Positions 22,088 to 32,829 of a stretch of 64,000 bases of DNA are shown here, piece by piece. This stretch comes from Ulvibacterium sp. (GTDB lineage Bacteria > Bacteroidota > Bacteroidia > Flavobacteriales > Flavobacteriaceae). The stretch covers positions 682,001 to 746,000 of the forward strand of contig NZ_JANQOO010000017.1 of NCBI RefSeq assembly GCF_028285715.1. Direction: 5' to 3'. Both the position numbers and the translations under genes were made by a program. A model generated the notes under the pieces. It did not search any database. It worked only from the letters and a program-made list of their open reading frames with translations, and was not told where the DNA came from. Position 1 is the stretch's first letter. Every line of letters starts with the position of its first letter.

Positions 22088-22444
22088 TTAGTGACTGTAT
22101 CTTGCCTTTAGCCACACCTTTTGCAATTCCCTTTTTAGGATAAGGAAGGAGACCTGTTCCGCTACTTCCACCGCATCGGTCACCTGGATTTCCTTAAAAT
22201 CCTTTTCGGGCACATCCACAATATACAGGAGATTGAGATAGTCCACGAATTTTTCAAGAATGAGAAAATAGACCTTTTCGTGGAGCGTGGCCCGTAGGTC
22301 GGCGGGTTCTACATCCAATGAAAAATCTATGGGAATATTGGCCAACCCAAAATCCTTCTCCAATTGGATTACCAATTTGTCATATAAACCCTGATCTTTG
22401 GCATTTTGTAAAAGCTCGGTGCTATTCGGGAAATTCATGACCAT
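22088..22444 (-). CDS. Hypothetical protein
   Basis: 118 aa ORF, acidic, isolated. Confidence 0.6.
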   Translation of the reverse strand: MVMNFPNSTELLQNAKDQGLYDKLVIQLEKDFGLANIPIDFSLDVEPADLRATLHEKVYFLILEKFVDYLNLLYIVDVPEKDFKEIQVTDAVEVAEQVSFLILKRELQKVWLKARYSH

Positions 22445-22733
22445 ATCCTATTTACGAGTTTTTGGAAGCTTTGGTTTACCCCTTTAAAATATCCCTTAAG
22501 AAAAATCAAATTCAAGTTAAATTTAAGCACACGAAAGGAAAGGGCGCTTTATCCAAGTCGGGTGATTTCATTCAAGAACATCAAAAATCCTCTATCTTAG
22601 TTCTGCCGATAAGGGACAAAGTCTCAATAGGATTATGAAGAAGATAAGTCTGATGGATTTTGCAAGATAAAAAAATACATCAAAACCCACCCTTACAAAA
22701 AGGCAAGTTTGAGCGGGTAAAAGTTTTCCAACT

Positions 22734-24356
22734 ATGCGAGAAAGATTCCCTACTTATTTGTTTTTCCTTTTACAACTTCTAACATCAAATTCAGTTTTAT
22801 CCCAACAACCTGAATATATCATCGGCAAGCTAATTGATTCCAAAACACAAGAACCCATAGCATTTGCAAGTATTCGACTAAAGGATAGGGCTTTAGGTGT
22901 TATTTCAAATACTGATGGAAGTTTCAAAATCCCCTTAAAGTTCAAAGAGTACGGTGATATTATCGAGATATCCTCTATGGGATATCAAACAAAAGAGATC
23001 TTGACTAAAGATTTTTCGATTTACGGGTTGAACGATGTGAGACTAGAACCAGCGACATTTGAATTGGAAGGAGCCCAAATAACAGCCAAAAAGAAAAGGG
23101 AAAAAAAACTTACAGCTAGACAAATAGTGCGAAAGGCACTAAGGTCAATACCTGAGAATTACCCAATCGACCCCTTTTCTATCGTAGGCTATTATCGTGA
23201 TTACCAATTGGACAGTTTACAATATGTAAATCTCAACGAGGCCATATTGAAAGTATTTGATGAAGGTTTTGATACGGTAGATTCCGTAACCACCAAAGTT
23301 AAAATCTTCGACTATTTGGAAAATACTAATTTCCAAAGGGATACCCTAGCGTTGCAATCGTACAACTATCAGTTCAAAGAAGGCCGCAAGGTTATCGATA
23401 AGGCTTTTTTGGCGCCCTATGGTGGCAATGAATTTACCATTCTAAGGGTTCATGATGCCTTACGTAATTATAAAATCGATTCTTACTCTTTCGTACATCG
23501 CCTAGAATACGACCTTCTCTCTGAGCACACGTTCAAAAAAGGGCCTGATACCTATCTAGATGACGAACCCATTTATACCATTAAGTTTGAGAAGCTGCTT
23601 TTGGACTTTAGTGCGTATGGAACAATGTACATTGCAAAAAGAAATTTAGCCATACATAAGATGGAGTATACCGTATATGACCGCAAAAAAAAGTTGCCAA
23701 ATGGTATTATCAACAAACATAAAGCAAATAACCAACTGATTTTTGAGATTATCACGGAATATCGCCCTGAGAATGAAACGATGTACCTCAATTATATCTC
23801 TTTTCACAATACATTTCAAATCTGGGACCCTCCTAAGTTTTTACTGAAGACCATAACAATAGATATTAACCTAAAGTGTATAGTAATCTTTTTTAATCGA
23901 ACACCAAATCTGCAGAATGCTTTGAACAGGGACAACTATATCCTTAAATACAAGGGCGAAAAAATAGATTTTACAGAAATTGGACTTGATAATAGTGATC
24001 CAAACAAAAAAACAGTGCTATTATACCCCAAGATGCACCCCTCTAAGTTTATGTCAATGTATACTGCTGCAAGTAAAAAATCTGTTGACTCCTTGTTGTT
24101 AAGCTTAAAAGTATCCAACGTAAGGGATGTGGACGGCAATTTGATTGACGAATGGACTTTTAGGGACTACAATCAATTTCGGGAGTTTTTTGTGCAAGAA
24201 GTAAAACCGAGTGTAAATAGTCCAAACGATAGCTTATTTATGGAAAAGAGGAAGCCTATTTTCAAAGACCAGCCTATTATAAAACCTGATAATTTTGACG
24301 ATTACTGGATGAATACGCCACTTCAAAGTACAAAAAACTATTCAAGGAATAATTGA
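22734..24356 (+). CDS. Carboxypeptidase-like regulatory (CarboxypepD_reg-like) domain protein
   Basis: IIGKLIDSKTQEPIAFASIRLKDRALGVISNTDGSFKI near N-terminus. Confidence 0.82.
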   Translation: MRERFPTYLFFLLQLLTSNSVLSQQPEYIIGKLIDSKTQEPIAFASIRLKDRALGVISNTDGSFKIPLKFKEYGDIIEISSMGYQTKEILTKDFSIYGLNDVRLEPATFELEGAQITAKKKREKKLTARQIVRKALRSIPENYPIDPFSIVGYYRDYQLDSLQYVNLNEAILKVFDEGFDTVDSVTTKVKIFDYLENTNFQRDTLALQSYNYQFKEGRKVIDKAFLAPYGGNEFTILRVHDALRNYKIDSYSFVHRLEYDLLSEHTFKKGPDTYLDDEPIYTIKFEKLLLDFSAYGTMYIAKRNLAIHKMEYTVYDRKKKLPNGIINKHKANNQLIFEIITEYRPENETMYLNYISFHNTFQIWDPPKFLLKTITIDINLKCIVIFFNRTPNLQNALNRDNYILKYKGEKIDFTEIGLDNSDPNKKTVLLYPKMHPSKFMSMYTAASKKSVDSLLLSLKVSNVRDVDGNLIDEWTFRDYNQFREFFVQEVKPSVNSPNDSLFMEKRKPIFKDQPIIKPDNFDDYWMNTPLQSTKNYSRNN

Positions 24357-24666
24357 CTTAGAAGCTTAATATGAACATCATTGATGATACCAATAGTACC
24401 ACAACTAGCATCAAGTGAGGAAAGTAGTAGAAATCATAAAAGTTTTAGTTTAATTGGATACTGAGCACCTATCCAAACAGCGAAAAACGAAGTTTTTGGT
24501 CCATAAAATCTTGTGAATGAAATGGATTAACAAGAATGGCGTATTATGAGTTAATGAATTCAGTATGGAACAAAGAATGAATTGCAACATCCAATTCAAG
24601 CAAAACCCGGACCATTTAAAAGTCATTTCACAACTACCTTAAAATACTAAAAATCTTAATAAGGTC

Positions 24667-25089
24667 ATGAAAACGATTACTTGGAAAATCCATTTAAAAT
24701 CCAGCCCCGAGAAGGTTTTTGATTTACTTGTTACTTCTGAGGGAAGGATAACATTCTGGTCCGAAGAAGCCACGGAAAAGGACGGCATAATCCATTTCTT
24801 GTTTCCTAATGGCCAAACATACCATAGTCGAATACTAAGGAAAACTGCCAATAAGGAATTTCATTTGGACTATTTCGATAGCTTGGTAAAATTTCAATTG
24901 GAGCAAACCGAAAATGGCGAAACCGACCTTACCTTAATCAACGGAAATGTACCTGAAAGTTATTTTTCCAAGGTTCATGCCGGGTGGATATCCGTATTGA
25001 TGAACCTTAAAGCGGTGGCCGACTTCCAATGCGATTTACGGAATCACGACCCAAAAAGAACTTGGGATCAAGGTTATGTGGATAATTAA
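24667..25089 (+). CDS. SRPBCC / AHSA1-like domain protein
   Basis: WKIHLKSSPEKVFDLLVTSEGR...FWSE; 140 aa. Confidence 0.75.
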   Translation: MKTITWKIHLKSSPEKVFDLLVTSEGRITFWSEEATEKDGIIHFLFPNGQTYHSRILRKTANKEFHLDYFDSLVKFQLEQTENGETDLTLINGNVPESYFSKVHAGWISVLMNLKAVADFQCDLRNHDPKRTWDQGYVDN

Positions 25090-25192
25090 TAAAAATGTGT
25101 AGCAAAAAAGGCCTTTTTTTAAGCAAATCTTGAGATAGCATAGAGCTATCCGGATTTATAACTCTACCACCGGAATCGTATGCCGCTATTAT

Positions 25193-26209
25193 TTATGATC
25201 TTACCTTTTGCTCCCAGTCCCAGGCGGATTTCATGGCCTCATCCAGGGAAAATTTTGCTTGCCAACCCAAAACTTCGTTGGCCTTGGTAGTGTCTGCGTA
25301 GGCCGAGATGACATCTCCGGCCCTTCTCCCCACAATTTGGTAGTTCAGTTTTTTACTGGATACGCGTTCAAAACTTTGGATGACCTCTAGTACGGAGCTT
25401 CCCTTACCTGTACCCACATTAAACACCTCATAATTATCCCTATTTTTTCCTTCCAGTAGCCGTTGCAAGGCAACCACATGAGCCTTGGCGAGATCAACAA
25501 CATAGATATAATCCCTGATACAGGTACCATCTTCGGTTGGATAGTCGTCTCCGAACACGGAAAGCTGTTCCCGAAGTCCCATTGCAGTTTGCGTAATGAA
25601 GGGAACCAAATTCTGTGGCACCCCGATAGGCAGTTCCCCGATTTCCGCACTGGAATGGGCACCCATTGGATTGAAATAGCGCAGGGAAATGGCCTTTAAA
25701 CCAAGGGTTACCCTACAGGTATCCCGGATAATTTCCTCTCCAACCTGCTTGGTGTTTCCATAAGGCGATTCGGCCGGTTTTACCCGGGCATTTTCGGTAA
25801 TGGGCATTTTGTCCGCCTGGCCATATACCGTACAGGAGGAGCTGAAAATAAAGCTCGATTTTCCCTTTTTGGTAAGTTCCTGTAAAAGGTATACCAAGGT
25901 GCCTAGGTTATTCTCATAGTAAAGTAGTGGGTTCTCGACACTTTCGCCCACCGCCTTGGAGGCTGCAAAATGGATTACCCCCTCTATATCTTGATGCTGT
26001 TTGAAAAAATCCTGTACTTTTTCTTTTTCCCGTAAATCCAGTTTTTCGAAAATCGGTGCCTTCCCCGTAATTGAGATAATACCTTGCAACACCTTCTCAT
26101 CCGCGTTGGAACAGTTATCGATTATGACTACTTCAAAGCCTTCATTTTGGAGCTCCACAACGGTATGGGAACCAATAAAACCAAGACCTCCGGTTACAAG
26201 TATTTTCAT
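25193..26209 (-). CDS. galE: UDP-glucose 4-epimerase
   Basis: MKILVTGGLGFIGSHTVVEL, SSSCTVYG, SPYGNTK, SLRYFNPMGAH. Confidence 0.95.
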   Translation of the reverse strand: MKILVTGGLGFIGSHTVVELQNEGFEVVIIDNCSNADEKVLQGIISITGKAPIFEKLDLREKEKVQDFFKQHQDIEGVIHFAASKAVGESVENPLLYYENNLGTLVYLLQELTKKGKSSFIFSSSCTVYGQADKMPITENARVKPAESPYGNTKQVGEEIIRDTCRVTLGLKAISLRYFNPMGAHSSAEIGELPIGVPQNLVPFITQTAMGLREQLSVFGDDYPTEDGTCIRDYIYVVDLAKAHVVALQRLLEGKNRDNYEVFNVGTGKGSSVLEVIQSFERVSSKKLNYQIVGRRAGDVISAYADTTKANEVLGWQAKFSLDEAMKSAWDWEQKVRS

Positions 26210-26263
26210 GTATAGCGTTATTTAAAATTAGGGATTGTTATTCGTTCTTGGGGCCTGCAAAAA

Positions 26264-27418
26264 TCAATCATTTACAAATTGAACGACGGAATCTGAAATA
26301 TAGGCTATCTGTTCATCGTCCAATTCCGTATGCATGGGTAGGGAAATTACCTCCTGGACCAATTGATTGGTCACAGGGAAATCGGCTTCATTATAGCGTT
26401 CGTCGGCATAGGCCTTTTGTTTGTGAAGTGGAATCGGGTAATAAATGCCATGCGGTATTCCTTTTTCCACCATATGCTGGGCCAAGGCATCTCTTTTTCC
26501 ATTCGTAATCCGCAATGTATACTGATGAAAAACATGACAATCACAGGCATCACAGATACCTTCACAATGGTTGATTGTTTTGGGAACAATGATATGTTCC
26601 TGATGCTCAAAGGCCTTGTTATATTTTCGTGCCGCTTCCCTTCTGGCATCGCAATACCCATCCAATTTGGGCAGTTTGGCCCTAAGCACGGCAGCTTGAA
26701 TGGAATCTAAACGGGAGTTGACGCCTACCACATCATGGTGGTACCGTTTGTACATGCCATGATTGACCATGCCCCGGATGGTATGCGCCAAATCATCGTC
26801 ATTGGTAAATAGAGCACCCCCATCCCCATAGGCTCCCAAATTTTTAGAGGGAAAAAATGAAGTACAACCCACATGCCCCATGGTACCGGCCTTTTGTTTT
26901 GCACCATTGGGAAAAATATAATTTGCTCCAATAGCTTGGGCATTGTCCTCTATGATATATAGGTTATGTTTTTCTGCTAATTTCAACAGGGCATCCATAT
27001 TGGCACATTGACCAAACAGATGTACCGGTACAATGGCCTTTGTCTTTGGGGTGATCGCCCTTTCAACAGCTGCAATATCTATATTAAAGGAATCCTGTTC
27101 CACATCTACTAAAACAGGAGTCAACTGTAACAAGGCAATGACCTCCACTGTTGCGGCAAAAGTGAAATCTGCCGTAATAACCTCATCACCAGGCTGTAAT
27201 CCCAAGCCCATCATTGCAATTTGGAGGGCATCGGTACCATTGGCACACGGAATAACGTGTTTTACACCCAGATAGTCTTCCAATTCTTTTTGAAAAGCAT
27301 GTACCTCGGGGCCATTGATAAAGGCCGAACTTTCTAAAATTTGGGTAATGGAACTATTGATCTGTTCCTTGATGGACTGGTACTGACCGCCCAGGTCTAC
27401 CATTTGAATCTTTCGCAT
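26264..27418 (-). CDS. DegT/DnrJ/EryC1/StrS-family PLP-dependent sugar aminotransferase
   Basis: CANGTDALQIAMMGLG, SFFPSKNLGAYGDGGA; ORF opens at 27439, likely start MRKIQMVDLGGQY. Confidence 0.92.
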   Translation of the reverse strand: MRKIQMVDLGGQYQSIKEQINSSITQILESSAFINGPEVHAFQKELEDYLGVKHVIPCANGTDALQIAMMGLGLQPGDEVITADFTFAATVEVIALLQLTPVLVDVEQDSFNIDIAAVERAITPKTKAIVPVHLFGQCANMDALLKLAEKHNLYIIEDNAQAIGANYIFPNGAKQKAGTMGHVGCTSFFPSKNLGAYGDGGALFTNDDDLAHTIRGMVNHGMYKRYHHDVVGVNSRLDSIQAAVLRAKLPKLDGYCDARREAARKYNKAFEHQEHIIVPKTINHCEGICDACDCHVFHQYTLRITNGKRDALAQHMVEKGIPHGIYYPIPLHKQKAYADERYNEADFPVTNQLVQEVISLPMHTELDDEQIAYISDSVVQFVND

Positions 27419-27511
27419 GGAAACGGATTGAAAATGCAAAGGTACAAAAATAGCAACGCCAGCTTATGCATTTATGGAAAGAACCGTATTTTAGCCGTAA
27501 ACGATTATCCG

Positions 27512-28747
27512 GTGTATTTTCTCTATAATCTTGCCCTTTATATTGTTTGGTTTTTTTTAGGGATAGCAGCAATTTTCCATCCCAAAATCCGGCTTTTTGT
27601 ACAGGGTAGGAAACAGACTTTTGGTATCCTTAAAACATTGATCTCAAAACAGGACAAGGTTATTTGGATGCACGTGGCCTCTTTGGGGGAGTTTGAGCAG
27701 GGACTACCCCTATTGGAAAAACTGAAATCTTCATATCCCGATTCTAAAATCTTGGTAACTTTTTTTTCCCCTTCAGGCTATGAAGTAAAGAAGAATACCA
27801 CGGCTGCCGACGTTGTTACTTATCTTCCATGGGACACCCAAAAAAATGTGAAACGTTTCCTGCGAATCGTCAATCCCCGGTTGGCCCTTTTCGTGAAGTA
27901 TGAAATTTGGCCCAATTATTTGAAATTTTTGGCTAAAAGGGAAACCCCCACTCTTCTAATTTCCGCGATTTTTAAAAAAGAAAAAATATATTTTAAGGCC
28001 TATGGGGGATTCATGCGAAAAGCCCTAAGAACGTTCACCCATTTTTTTGTCCAGGAGGCACATTCAAAAAGCCTTTTAGGGTCCCTTGGTTTTGATAATG
28101 TTTCCGTAAGTGGTGATACCCGGTTCGATAGGGTATCGGAAATTTTAAAACAGGACAATCAGCTATCCTTTATGGAAGATTTCATAGGCACCGATCTTTG
28201 TTTTGTAGGGGGGAGTACTTGGCCCGAAGGTGAGAAAATCATAACCGAATTCATCAATACTTCGCAAAGGCCAATGAAGTATGTACTGGCCCCGCATAAT
28301 ATAAAGGAAAGTCATATCCAAAATCTAAAGAGGTCGATTCAAAAAAAGGTCATATTGTATTCGGAAATCAAGGAAAGGGACCTTTCTGGTTTTGAGGTGT
28401 TGGTAGTGGATACCATAGGCCTATTGGCCAAAATATACAGCTACGCGGATATGGCCTATGTAGGGGGCGGCTTTGCCACCGGCCTTCACAACACATTGGA
28501 ACCGGCGGTATTCGGTATCCCTGTGGTCATAGGTCCGGAATACAAGGGTTTCAATGAAGCCGAGGAATTGGTGGCCCTTGGTGGAATTTTGGTTGTGGGC
28601 ACCGCCATAGAGTTTTCCAACACACTTGATCGCCTTATTATGGACAGGGAATATCTAAATCAGATCGGGCAAATCAATGCTGCCTATGTTGGAGAAAAAA
28701 GGGGCGCGGGCGTCCAAATAATGGGTTACATCCGTAAATTACTTTGA
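27512..28747 (+). CDS. waaA: 3-deoxy-D-manno-octulosonic acid transferase (probable GTG start VYFLYNLALY)
   Basis: WMHVASLGEFEQGLPLLEKLK, GGSTWPEGEK, YVGGGFATGLHNTLEPAVFGIPVVIGP; annotated ORF from 27341 would overlap the divergent gene. Confidence 0.9.
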   Translation: MYFLYNLALYIVWFFLGIAAIFHPKIRLFVQGRKQTFGILKTLISKQDKVIWMHVASLGEFEQGLPLLEKLKSSYPDSKILVTFFSPSGYEVKKNTTAADVVTYLPWDTQKNVKRFLRIVNPRLALFVKYEIWPNYLKFLAKRETPTLLISAIFKKEKIYFKAYGGFMRKALRTFTHFFVQEAHSKSLLGSLGFDNVSVSGDTRFDRVSEILKQDNQLSFMEDFIGTDLCFVGGSTWPEGEKIITEFINTSQRPMKYVLAPHNIKESHIQNLKRSIQKKVILYSEIKERDLSGFEVLVVDTIGLLAKIYSYADMAYVGGGFATGLHNTLEPAVFGIPVVIGPEYKGFNEAEELVALGGILVVGTAIEFSNTLDRLIMDREYLNQIGQINAAYVGEKRGAGVQIMGYIRKLL

Positions 28748-28765
28748 ATCCCATTGTGTTGACCC

Positions 28766-29002
28766 ATGAAGTTTTCCCCAATTTTTATGCTCTTGGCCCT
28801 ATCTTGCTTAGCCTTGTTTTCCTGTGGGGAGAACCTCGGGGAAAGAAGGAAATTGCATCCCGATGAACGGGCGAAACCCACAATCGAAAAACCGGACTCC
28901 CAAAAATCCGTACCCAAACCAACGCCCGATAGTATACTACAAAAAAAGAAAAAGTCCGATGCGCTAGACACGCTAAAACCGAGTGTTGCCACATTGGATT
29001 GA
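28766..29002 (+). CDS. Small hypothetical lipoprotein
   Basis: 78 aa; LALFSCGEN lipobox, charged low-complexity tail. Confidence 0.6.
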   Translation: MKFSPIFMLLALSCLALFSCGENLGERRKLHPDERAKPTIEKPDSQKSVPKPTPDSILQKKKKSDALDTLKPSVATLD

Positions 29003-29060
29003 TGTTCATAAACGGTTTGTTTTTTTTTGTTAGCTTTACCGAAATCGACAAACCGAACCT

Positions 29061-30419
29061 ATGAATTCCAAGCTTTTTCGAATTTCTCTGACCGCGGCAC
29101 TGTCCGGGTTTTTATTTGGTTTTGATACCGTAGTCATTAGCGGGGCCAACCTTCCCATTAAAGAACTTTGGAATACTTCGCCATGGTTCCATGGTACTTT
29201 TATAATGTCCATGGCCCTTTGGGGCACGGTTATCGGATCTCTATTTGGTGGCATTCCATGTGACCGTTTTGGACGAAAAAAGACCCTATTCTGGATAGGC
29301 GTACTTTACGCCGCTTCTGCATTGGGATCGGCCATAGCCCCGGACCCGTATACCTTCTCCTTTTTCAGGTTTATTGGAGGCTTGGGGGTAGGTGCTTCCT
29401 CGGTAGCGGCACCCATCTATATTTCAGAAATTTCATCTCCGGAAAATCGCGGAAAACTCGGGGCACTCTATCAATTCAACCTTGTACTGGGAATACTTGT
29501 TGCCTTTGTCTCCAATTACCTTTTGCAGGGCTTTGGCGGCTCCAACGATTGGCGATGGATGTTGGGCGTGGAGGCCATTCCGGCCGTTCTTTATACAATT
29601 ATGGTCATAAAAATTCCCAATAGTCCCCGATGGCTGGCCATTACAAAAAAGGACGATGAAGGTGCTCTAAGGACCTTGAAACTCTTATTCGCCGAAGATG
29701 AAGCCCCAGCAAAGCTCCAGGAAATCAAGGAAAGTATCCCGGAGACCCGGACCGGGGAAAATCTTTTTTCAAGACAGTATAAAACCCCTTTGATGCTTGC
29801 CTTTCTCATTGCCTTTTTCAATCAATTATCGGGTATAAATTTTGTGTTATACTATGCTCCGGAAATCTTGGAAAGGGCAGGGCTCGCGGCACAGGAATCA
29901 CTTTTCAGCTCCATTTCCATCGGAATCGTGAACCTGATATTCACTTTTGTAGGGGTTTGGTTAATCGATAGGCTGGGTAGAAAACAATTGATGAAAATAG
30001 GTTCCGTGGGCTATATCGTAAGCCTTGCCATGGTAGGATGGTGCTTTTACAGTGGAGCCAGTTCTGGATTGCTCTTAACTTTTGTGCTTATCTTCATCGC
30101 TTCCCACGCTGTTGGGCAAGGGGCGGTAATCTGGGTTTTTATCTCCGAAATTTTTCCAAATAAGGTAAGGGCTTTTGGCCAGTCCTGGGGAACAGGTACC
30201 CATTGGGTATTTGCAGCGCTTATCACCTTGTTGACCCCTATTTTTCTGGATGCCGAAAAGGGTATCTTTAAAGACAATCCATGGCCCATTTTCATTTTCT
30301 TCTCAGGAATGATGGTCCTACAATTGATCTTTGTGCTATTTATGATGCCGGAGACCAAAGGGGTTTCCCTTGAGGAATTGAGCTCAAAACTGAGCGGTAG
30401 CAAAAACAGTGATGAATAA
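29061..30419 (+). CDS. MFS sugar porter family transporter
   Basis: GFLFGFDTVVISGA, DRFGRKK, NSPRWL, QLSGINFVLYYAPEI, PETKGVSLEEL. Confidence 0.94.
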   Translation: MNSKLFRISLTAALSGFLFGFDTVVISGANLPIKELWNTSPWFHGTFIMSMALWGTVIGSLFGGIPCDRFGRKKTLFWIGVLYAASALGSAIAPDPYTFSFFRFIGGLGVGASSVAAPIYISEISSPENRGKLGALYQFNLVLGILVAFVSNYLLQGFGGSNDWRWMLGVEAIPAVLYTIMVIKIPNSPRWLAITKKDDEGALRTLKLLFAEDEAPAKLQEIKESIPETRTGENLFSRQYKTPLMLAFLIAFFNQLSGINFVLYYAPEILERAGLAAQESLFSSISIGIVNLIFTFVGVWLIDRLGRKQLMKIGSVGYIVSLAMVGWCFYSGASSGLLLTFVLIFIASHAVGQGAVIWVFISEIFPNKVRAFGQSWGTGTHWVFAALITLLTPIFLDAEKGIFKDNPWPIFIFFSGMMVLQLIFVLFMMPETKGVSLEELSSKLSGSKNSDE

Positions 30420-30558
30420 TAGGGCCTAATACCCTTTACCGATTAAACAAACCGTATACCGAAGGAATATACTAAAGGCAGCGCAATTGGTCGAAATACT
30501 CTTCTAAAACCTTGGTCTTTAGGCAATTATTCTGTACATTGTGATAAATAAACTAATC

Positions 30559-30687
30559 ATGGAAGAGGAAATCACTTTTGGCGTTAGGGTCTTGAACGGC
30601 TTCCTCAGTGTAATGGTGGTAGTTTTGGTTGCCATCCTCTTAACTGTAGTTGTCTGCCTAATTCTGGCAGCCCTTGGATTCTTTTAG
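30559..30687 (+). CDS. Small single-TM peptide (42 aa) not in ORF track
   Basis: MEEEITFGVRVLNGFLSVMVVVLVAILLTVVVCLILAALGFF*. Confidence 0.45.
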   Translation: MEEEITFGVRVLNGFLSVMVVVLVAILLTVVVCLILAALGFF

Positions 30688-30753
30688 ACCCACAAGTTCA
30701 ATTTCCCCAAACTTAAGACTTCCCTATGAATTGTTTATGTATTGATTTTGACA

Positions 30754-30791
30754 AAAGCCAAAAAGCCATTCAAATTTGAAGGGCTTTTTAT
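30754..30791. terminator. Hairpin terminator AAAAAGCC...GGGCTTTTT
   Basis: Inverted repeat with T-run preceding the convergent 30830-31525 gene. Confidence 0.65.
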
Positions 30792-30829
30792 TCTACTTTT
30801 TTTGGAATAGGAAAGGATGCCAAGCCCTT

Positions 30830-31525
30830 TTAGACCAATGCACCTATGGCCCTATTGTGGTTTTCGGCTACGATTTGACCATCGAACAAATTAATGACCC
30901 GATGCGCATAATGGGAGTCCCGATCCGAGTGGGTTACCATAACTATTGTGGTATCCTCTTGATTCAGTTCAGTCAAGAGATTCATAACCTCGATACCATT
31001 TTTGGAATCCAGATTACCGGTAGGCTCATCCGCCAATATCAATTTCGGATTGGTCACCACGGCCCTTGAAATTGCAACCCGCTGTTGCTGGCCCCCGGAT
31101 AATTGGTGTGGAAAATGTTTTTCGCGATGGCCGATTTTCATCCGTTCCAGGACGTTCATCACTTTTTCACGGCGTTCGGCTTTCTTCATCTTTAGATAAA
31201 TAAGCGGGAGTTCCACATTTTCGAATACCGTTAGTTCATCGATAAGGTTGAAACTCTGAAAAACAAAGCCCAAATTCCCCTTACGTAGTTCGGTGCGTTG
31301 GCGTTCCTTAAGCCCACTTACTTCATTACCGGCAAATTGATAACTCCCCTCGGTAGGGTTGTCCAACATACCGATAATGTTGAGCAGTGTAGATTTTCCA
31401 CAACCGGAAGGTCCCATAATGGCCGCAAACTCGCCATCTTCAATTTTCATGTTTACATTGTTTAAGGCCAAGGTCTCCACTTCCTCGGTCCTAAAGCTCT
31501 TTCTTAGATTCTGAATCTGTATCAT
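30830..31525 (-). CDS. ABC transporter ATP-binding protein, LolD/MacB-type
   Basis: GPSGCGKSTLLN Walker A, LSGGQQQRVAISRA, LILADEPTGNLDS. Confidence 0.94.
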   Translation of the reverse strand: MIQIQNLRKSFRTEEVETLALNNVNMKIEDGEFAAIMGPSGCGKSTLLNIIGMLDNPTEGSYQFAGNEVSGLKERQRTELRKGNLGFVFQSFNLIDELTVFENVELPLIYLKMKKAERREKVMNVLERMKIGHREKHFPHQLSGGQQQRVAISRAVVTNPKLILADEPTGNLDSKNGIEVMNLLTELNQEDTTIVMVTHSDRDSHYAHRVINLFDGQIVAENHNRAIGALV

Positions 31526-31936
31526 TTTTTGATTGATTGATGTGATTGAACTGCAGTTCCTATAAGTAAAGACTTCGTTTTTTCGATTTAGTGACAGTTT
31601 TATCCATTTTTTTTCTTTGGGCCCATGCCGCTGAACCTATTACCAAGGTTTTTCCCCTATGATACAGGTAAAGGGCGGTACTACTCTAGCTGCCTAATCG
31701 ACATTTGGATAAAAAAAGAAAAGCGTAATACGGGTTCGTCCAATCGATCGCAAGAAACGAGGTAACCCAATGCTAAAATTCAATTCCGCCATTATCGAAG
31801 GTACCTCGGGCTTGAACAAATCGAAAAAAATGTTTATGTATCCGGAATGGTCTAGACGAAAAATCCATTATTCATAGTAGTGCATGGGCTTAAACCTTCC
31901 AATGAAAGTCTAGCCATGGTTTTGGTCATATCTCGG

Positions 31937-32287
31937 TTAATTTCCTGGTTTAACGCGGTTTTCCTTTAAGGTAGCATCCATGTCCAGGATAAACTGCGTA
32001 CCTCGGATAAGGTCTTCCAACAAAAAAAGGATGCGTTCGTTTACCTTAAGGTTGATATCCATTAGGGGATTGGCACACCATATTCTGTTGCAGCAATCTC
32101 CGTCGCACTCCGGACATGCACATGATGACCCATGGGACTTGAGAACAATTTTGAGAAGATGGTCCAAATCTGATCGGGACATGAATAGGCCCACAGTATC
32201 AATGACCAATTGGATGTCACAGGAAGGATTCGGACTATGCAGAAGTTTATAAGTAACGCCGTAATCATTTTCGTATAATAGTTCCAT
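31937..32287 (-). CDS. Conserved Bacteroidota protein, DUF6686-like; paralogue of 37141-37497
   Basis: Shares layout with 37141-37497: Y..FGV.....; D(T)GL.(L/M)SR..L..(L/F); mid-protein Cys cluster; C-terminal DLI.GT.F.L. Confidence 0.65.
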   Translation of the reverse strand: MELLYENDYGVTYKLLHSPNPSCDIQLVIDTVGLFMSRSDLDHLLKIVLKSHGSSCACPECDGDCCNRIWCANPLMDINLKVNERILFLLEDLIRGTQFILDMDATLKENRVKPGN

Positions 32288-32379
32288 AGTGTGTCATTCG
32301 TTTTGTCGATTTCGATGAACCAAATCAAAAAAGGCCGGAGACCAAACCTAACAAATCCCCGGCCCAAACTAACTCAAAC

Positions 32380-32829
32380 TCAAATCGGTTTTATCCATAG
32401 TAGATGTTTCCATTTATCCTTTTCCTTGAGTACCAAAAGGATATTGATAAGGAATAACCCTCCTGTTTGCAAAAGTTCCCTCACCTCATTGGATTCCAGG
32501 AATACATGGAACAAAAAGATGTGTAATGTTATAGGTAAGAGAAATAGGGCGCCGACCAGACTGGTTCCCTGAAGCAACAACAATAGACCGAACAACAATT
32601 CACAAATACCTAAAACTTGCCAGAAATATCCAGTCTGTTTTGCCCCGCTGATATATAATATTTTTTGTAACGTATTTTCCTTTTCGGGCGTCATGAACTT
32701 TTCGGCTTTTTCCACCACTTCGATTGGCGAAGGCAAAGGTTTTTGGAATTTTTGCAGGCCTCCATAAAGCATCATTCCCCCTAGGACCAGGCGAAGAACG
32801 ATAAACAGTATTTTAATCGGTCTTCCCAT
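32380..32829 (-). CDS. DoxX-family membrane protein
   Basis: LRLVLGGMMLYGGLQKFQKP...GAKQTGYFWQVLGICELLFGLLLL. Confidence 0.75.
   Translation of the reverse strand: MGRPIKILFIVLRLVLGGMMLYGGLQKFQKPLPSPIEVVEKAEKFMTPEKENTLQKILYISGAKQTGYFWQVLGICELLFGLLLLLQGTSLVGALFLLPITLHIFLFHVFLESNEVRELLQTGGLFLINILLVLKEKDKWKHLLWIKPI

Noticed and set aside
24495-24530. TTTTTGGTCCAT upstream of the SRPBCC gene at 24667
   Set aside because: No second half-site 21 bp away and no TAnnTTTG at the required distance.
31920-31950. Isolated TTTTGGTC resembling the AraC half-site
   Set aside because: The position 21 bp downstream is TTTCCTGG, no -7 box follows at the expected distance, and it lies at the 3' end of a minus-strand gene; probably chance.
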